64,000 bases of DNA from positions 62,001 to 126,000 of the forward strand of contig NZ_JACLAW010000004.1 of assembly GCF_014230315.1 (NCBI RefSeq), written 5' to 3'. Below the pieces are notes generated by a model. It did no database searches. It had not been told where the DNA came from and saw only the letters and a program-made list of their open reading frames with translations. The stretch is from Novosphingobium flavum. Its GTDB lineage: Bacteria; Pseudomonadota; Alphaproteobacteria; Sphingomonadales; Sphingomonadaceae. This document shows positions 62,997-64,000 of the stretch, piece after piece; position 1 is the first letter of the stretch, and each line of letters begins with the position of its first letter. The position numbers were made by a program, and so were the translations under genes.

Positions 62997-64000
62997 ATGA
63001 ACGCGATCCTTGACCGCCTTTTCGTGCTTCTCAGCGGCGAGCTGTGCTGGACCGCGCCGCTCGCGGTCGGGCTGGGCCTGCTTGCGCTGGGCTGCTGCGG
63101 CCTTGTCTCCGCCCGGTGGCGGCCGGGTCTGCTGCTGGTCGGACTCGGCATCGGCGGGGCAGCGCTTGCGCCCTTTCTCCTTGCTCAGGCAAGGGCGCCC
63201 GGTTCGCCCGGCCCCTATCCGGTCTATCGGGCCACGGTGAGCGGGCCGATCGGGTTCGACCTCTGGCTTCCCGCGCGGCCGGGGAGGGCGGGGGCGGCCA
63301 TCGTCTCCGATTGTTCGGGCCTTGACGGGCTTCCGCTGGCGGCGGCCGAGGGAGAAAAGCGGCGCATCGTACTTTACATGCCGCACTTCAAGGGCGCGCG
63401 GGACGACAACTCCGTCCGGCTCCGCCATCTTGCCGCACACGGTTACATCGTGGCGGCCTTCGACGACATCGGCCTCGACCGCCCCCGGCGGGACGCTGAC
63501 GCGCGGCAGGAACAGGCGCGATTGCACGACTGGCTCTATGCGAGCCAGGCCGACTATGACCGGACCGTGGCGCTGAACGACCTGCGGGTCGGCCTTCAGG
63601 CGCGCAAGGCGCTGGCGGGCCTCGATTGGCTGGCTGCCTGCGCCGCCCGGCCGGAGGCATCGGGCTGGAACGGCCTTGTCGACCACCGGGCGGTTGCCTT
63701 CATGGGCTTTTCGTTCGGCGGCGCGACCGCGGCCGAGGCGGCGATGATCGATCCCCGCGTTGCCGCGGTGATCAGCCTTGATGGTTCGCTGTTCGGGCGG
63801 GCGGCGGCCGGACAGATGCGGGCGCCCTACCTCTATATCAGGAGCAACGATGCGGTTCCGGCCATGTCCGATCTGACTTCGGGCAAGCCGCGGGACATGT
63901 TCAACGCGCGGCTGATGGCCCGCCATCTCCAGCAGCAGGCGGCCCTGGCGGCCCGGGCCGGGAGTGCGGGAATCCGCATTACCGGAACGGCTCACGGCAG
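62997..64000 (+). CDS. Alpha/beta hydrolase, partial (runs off the window)
   Basis: At least 334 residues with no stop before the window edge. Two N-terminal hydrophobic helices (about 8-65) anchor it. They are followed by an alpha/beta hydrolase domain with the nucleophile elbow GFSFGGATAAEA, preceded by LAAHGYIVAAFDDIGLD and followed by a candidate acid region (YLYIRSNDAVP). A late His (GTAHG) fits the catalytic triad. It resembles PAF-acetylhydrolase/dienelactone-hydrolase-like esterases; the substrate is unknown. The opposite-strand open frame here is a GC-rich shadow. Confidence 0.72.
   Translation, partial: MNAILDRLFVLLSGELCWTAPLAVGLGLLALGCCGLVSARWRPGLLLVGLGIGGAALAPFLLAQARAPGSPGPYPVYRATVSGPIGFDLWLPARPGRAGAAIVSDCSGLDGLPLAAAEGEKRRIVLYMPHFKGARDDNSVRLRHLAAHGYIVAAFDDIGLDRPRRDADARQEQARLHDWLYASQADYDRTVALNDLRVGLQARKALAGLDWLAACAARPEASGWNGLVDHRAVAFMGFSFGGATAAEAAMIDPRVAAVISLDGSLFGRAAAGQMRAPYLYIRSNDAVPAMSDLTSGKPRDMFNARLMARHLQQQAALAARAGSAGIRITGTAHG

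Noticed and set aside
62991..63995. 334-codon minus-strand open frame at the right edge.
   Set aside because: The plus strand encodes a membrane-anchored alpha/beta hydrolase with a GFSFGG motif that runs off the window; the minus frame is Arg/Pro-rich shadow.

Overview
The window is GC-rich DNA from an alphaproteobacterium, most likely a sphingomonad (Novosphingobium/Sphingomonas-type). The evidence is the overall protein style, a CDC48-type AAA ATPase, a DUF3422 protein, several TonB-dependent receptors, and a PQQ alcohol-oxidation locus built from sphingomonad-looking proteins. Genus placement is inference. No rRNA, tRNA, CRISPR array, phage or insertion sequence was recognised. Nearly all of the DNA looks like chromosomal core or stable accessory sequence.

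Layout: (1) 1-7.1 kb: lnt, metK behind a palindromic operator, a ferritin-like diiron protein, the scoAB CoA-transferase pair with a divergent LysR regulator, and a universal stress protein. (2) 7.1-7.6 kb: two tandem paralogous small RNAs, each with its own promoter and terminator. (3) 7.7-15.3 kb: the CDC48 ATPase, then polA, an HWE-type histidine kinase and an MscS channel in one tight minus-strand operon. (4) 15.6-18.2 kb: three small Ala/Glu-rich lipoproteins in tandem, a group III truncated haemoglobin and a class A beta-lactamase-like serine hydrolase. (5) 18.4-33.2 kb: groES-groEL under a CIRCE element, a MATE transporter, rplJ-rplL, a methyltransferase, and rpoB-rpoC. rplJL and rpoBC face away from each other. 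(6) 33.5-38.2 kb: a TonB-like protein, nadE, gltX and a histidine phosphatase.

(7) 38.2-56.6 kb is the most interesting part: a PQQ-dependent alcohol oxidation locus comparable to the exa/ped loci of Pseudomonas. It holds an ExaC-type aldehyde dehydrogenase, a DUF779 protein, a FIST-domain sensor overlapping a PAS hybrid histidine kinase, a LuxR-type response regulator, a quinoprotein alcohol dehydrogenase, a periplasmic binding protein of the quinoprotein-associated type, a PedF-like cytochrome c, a YVTN beta-propeller protein, a porin, two TonB-dependent receptors flanking a cytochrome b561, and a lipoprotein cytochrome c. The alcohol dehydrogenase carries the Asp-x-Asp signature of lanthanide-dependent enzymes. 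A 16-bp motif close to CCAAGGTGCAATTGCC lies upstream of the dehydrogenase, the aldehyde dehydrogenase, the cytochrome/propeller pair, the porin and the lipoprotein cytochrome. It is a good candidate for the operator of the locus regulator. PQQ synthesis genes are not in the window.

(8) 56.7-64 kb: a DUF3422 protein, a secreted clan GH-A-like glycosidase, a Wzx-type flippase and a Wzy-type polymerase (a surface polysaccharide module), and an alpha/beta hydrolase cut by the window edge.

Intergenic DNA carries several repeats: a dispersed element seen twice (about 24.0 and 58.0 kb), a 94-nt nested palindrome at 43.9 kb, and small CCAGC-CTTC-GCTGG hairpins at 24.26 and 44.02 kb.
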